Part shown: one piece after another, positions 5,179-5,920 of the stretch
Layout of the letters: every line of letters begins with the position of its first letter
Numbering within the stretch: position 1 is the stretch's first letter
NCBI GenBank assembly: GCA_021823365.1
Contig: JAKAOD010000098.1
Coordinates: 1 to 5,920, forward strand
DNA: 5,920 nucleotides
Direction: 5' to 3'
DNA from: Actinomycetes bacterium
GTDB taxonomy: Bacteria; Actinomycetota; Acidimicrobiia; Acidimicrobiales; Bog-793
Position numbers and translations under genes: made by a program
The notes under the pieces: generated by a model
Seen by the model: the letters and a program-made list of their open reading frames with translations, nothing else
Database searches by the model: none
What the model was told of the DNA's origin: nothing

Positions 5179-5920
5179 GTGGCGGCCGCCGCAAGCGGGC
5201 GGGGGCCGCACCAGCCCAACCTGCCGCTCGATCGCGACGCGTCGGACCTCTCCCTGCTCTCGTGGAGGTTCTGGCTGGTCGTCGTCCTGGCTGGCATCGG
5301 GGCGGGGCTCGGCGCCGGGGTGCTCATGGCGATCCTCCACGCCGTCCAGCACCTCGCCTACGGCTACCGCCACGGCGACTTCCAAACCGGCGTCCGCCAC
5401 GCGCCACGCTGGCGCCCGGTCGTGGTGCTGGCCGGCGCAGGCGTCGTCCTCGGCGCGGCGTGGGCCCTGCTGCGCAAGCTCGGCGGCCCGGTGCGGGGAC
5501 TCGACGAGGCGGTGTGGGAGCACCAGGGACGGCTCCGGCCCCTCGACACCGCGGCGAACGCGCTCTTGCAGATCGTGGCGGTCGGCGCCGGGGCGACCCT
5601 GGGCCGGGAGGGGGCCCCAAAAGAGCTCGGCGCCAGCCTGGCGAGCAGACTGTGCGATTGGGCCGGCCTCAGCGCGACCGAGCGCAAGGTCCTCGTCGCC
5701 TGCGGAGCCGGGGCCGGCATGGCCGCCGTCTACAACGTCCCCTTCGGCGGCGCCCTGTTCGCCGCCGAGGTGCTGCTCGGAACCTTGGCGATGCCGGCGG
5801 TCGTCCCCGCCCTCGCCACCGCTGCGGTGGCGACGGGCGCCTCCTGGCTGCTGCTCCCGGATCGCCCCACCTACGACGTCGGCCACCTCCCGATCAGCGC
5901 CTCGCTCACGCTATGGGCCG
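5179..5920 (+). CDS. ClC-family chloride channel/antiporter, N-terminal part
   Basis: A frame open from GTG 5179 to the right edge, 247 codons, so the C-terminal half is missing. After a short polar N-terminus, hydrophobic segments begin near residue 31. The family signature is LGREGAPKELGA (141-152), matching the GREGP element of E. coli ClC-ec1; Glu144 would be the gating/proton glutamate (Glu148 in ClC-ec1), with Ala146 in place of Pro. It is followed by GAGAGMAAVYNVPFGGALFAAE (176-197), the conserved helix that in ClC-ec1 reads AAFNAPLAGILF. The chloride-binding GSGIP element is not recognisable; the equivalent stretch reads GGPVRGLDEAV (102-112). An in-frame stop at 5116 limits how far upstream the start can be. 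ClC proteins move chloride across the membrane as channels or in exchange for protons; the intact glutamate permits either. Family is firm, ion and mechanism are not. Confidence 0.88.
   Translation, partial: MAAAASGRGPHQPNLPLDRDASDLSLLSWRFWLVVVLAGIGAGLGAGVLMAILHAVQHLAYGYRHGDFQTGVRHAPRWRPVVVLAGAGVVLGAAWALLRKLGGPVRGLDEAVWEHQGRLRPLDTAANALLQIVAVGAGATLGREGAPKELGASLASRLCDWAGLSATERKVLVACGAGAGMAAVYNVPFGGALFAAEVLLGTLAMPAVVPALATAAVATGASWLLLPDRPTYDVGHLPISASLTLWA

Noticed and set aside
5122..5886. 254-codon minus-strand frame opposite the ClC gene
   Set aside because: Arg/Gly/Ala-rich translation without domains; the plus strand shows the ClC signature motifs.

Overview
The window is about 70% G+C. It has GTG starts, overlapping stop/start codons between genes, and two -10-like hexamers that sit 6-8 bases before a start codon, the layout of leaderless mRNAs. 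Together these point to an actinobacterium (Actinomycetota). The class cannot be fixed from the sequence; an Acidimicrobiia-like lineage is only a guess. No mobile element, CRISPR array, tRNA or rRNA is visible.

Layout. (1) Bases 1-200, minus strand: the 5' end of a gene for a secreted protein, cut by the left edge. It has a strong promoter (TTGACA, 17 bp, TACCCT) at 255-283 and an inverted repeat at 218-244 at the very start of its leader. (2) Bases 201-634: a gene-free divergent region with three notable inverted repeats. (3) Bases 635-3033, plus: cydA and cydB, overlapping by four bases and encoding a short-Q-loop cytochrome bd-type quinol oxidase. All the expected heme and quinol residues of CydA are present. 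No cydC, cydD or cydX is seen. (4) Bases 3207-4633, and possibly to 4884, plus: a metal-regulation unit. It holds a Fur-family regulator and a multi-spanning, histidine-rich probable nickel/cobalt-type transporter, overlapping by ATGA, and possibly a third small gene overlapping by GTGA. Upstream lies a tandem pair of GCAA-N5-TTGC sites that resembles the Streptomyces Nur (nickel regulator) box. (5) Bases 5046-5920, plus: a 42-residue single-span membrane ORF, then a ClC-family chloride channel/transporter cut by the right edge.

How they work together. CydAB would oxidise quinol and reduce O2 to water at the membrane, typically under low oxygen or stress. The Fur-family protein probably represses itself and the transporter when its metal is plentiful. 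The operator and the transporter histidine motifs both point to nickel (or cobalt), but this is inference. The ClC protein and its small upstream ORF look like a separate transcription unit. The most interesting signal is the metal-regulator/transporter module and its perfectly abutting two-site operator.
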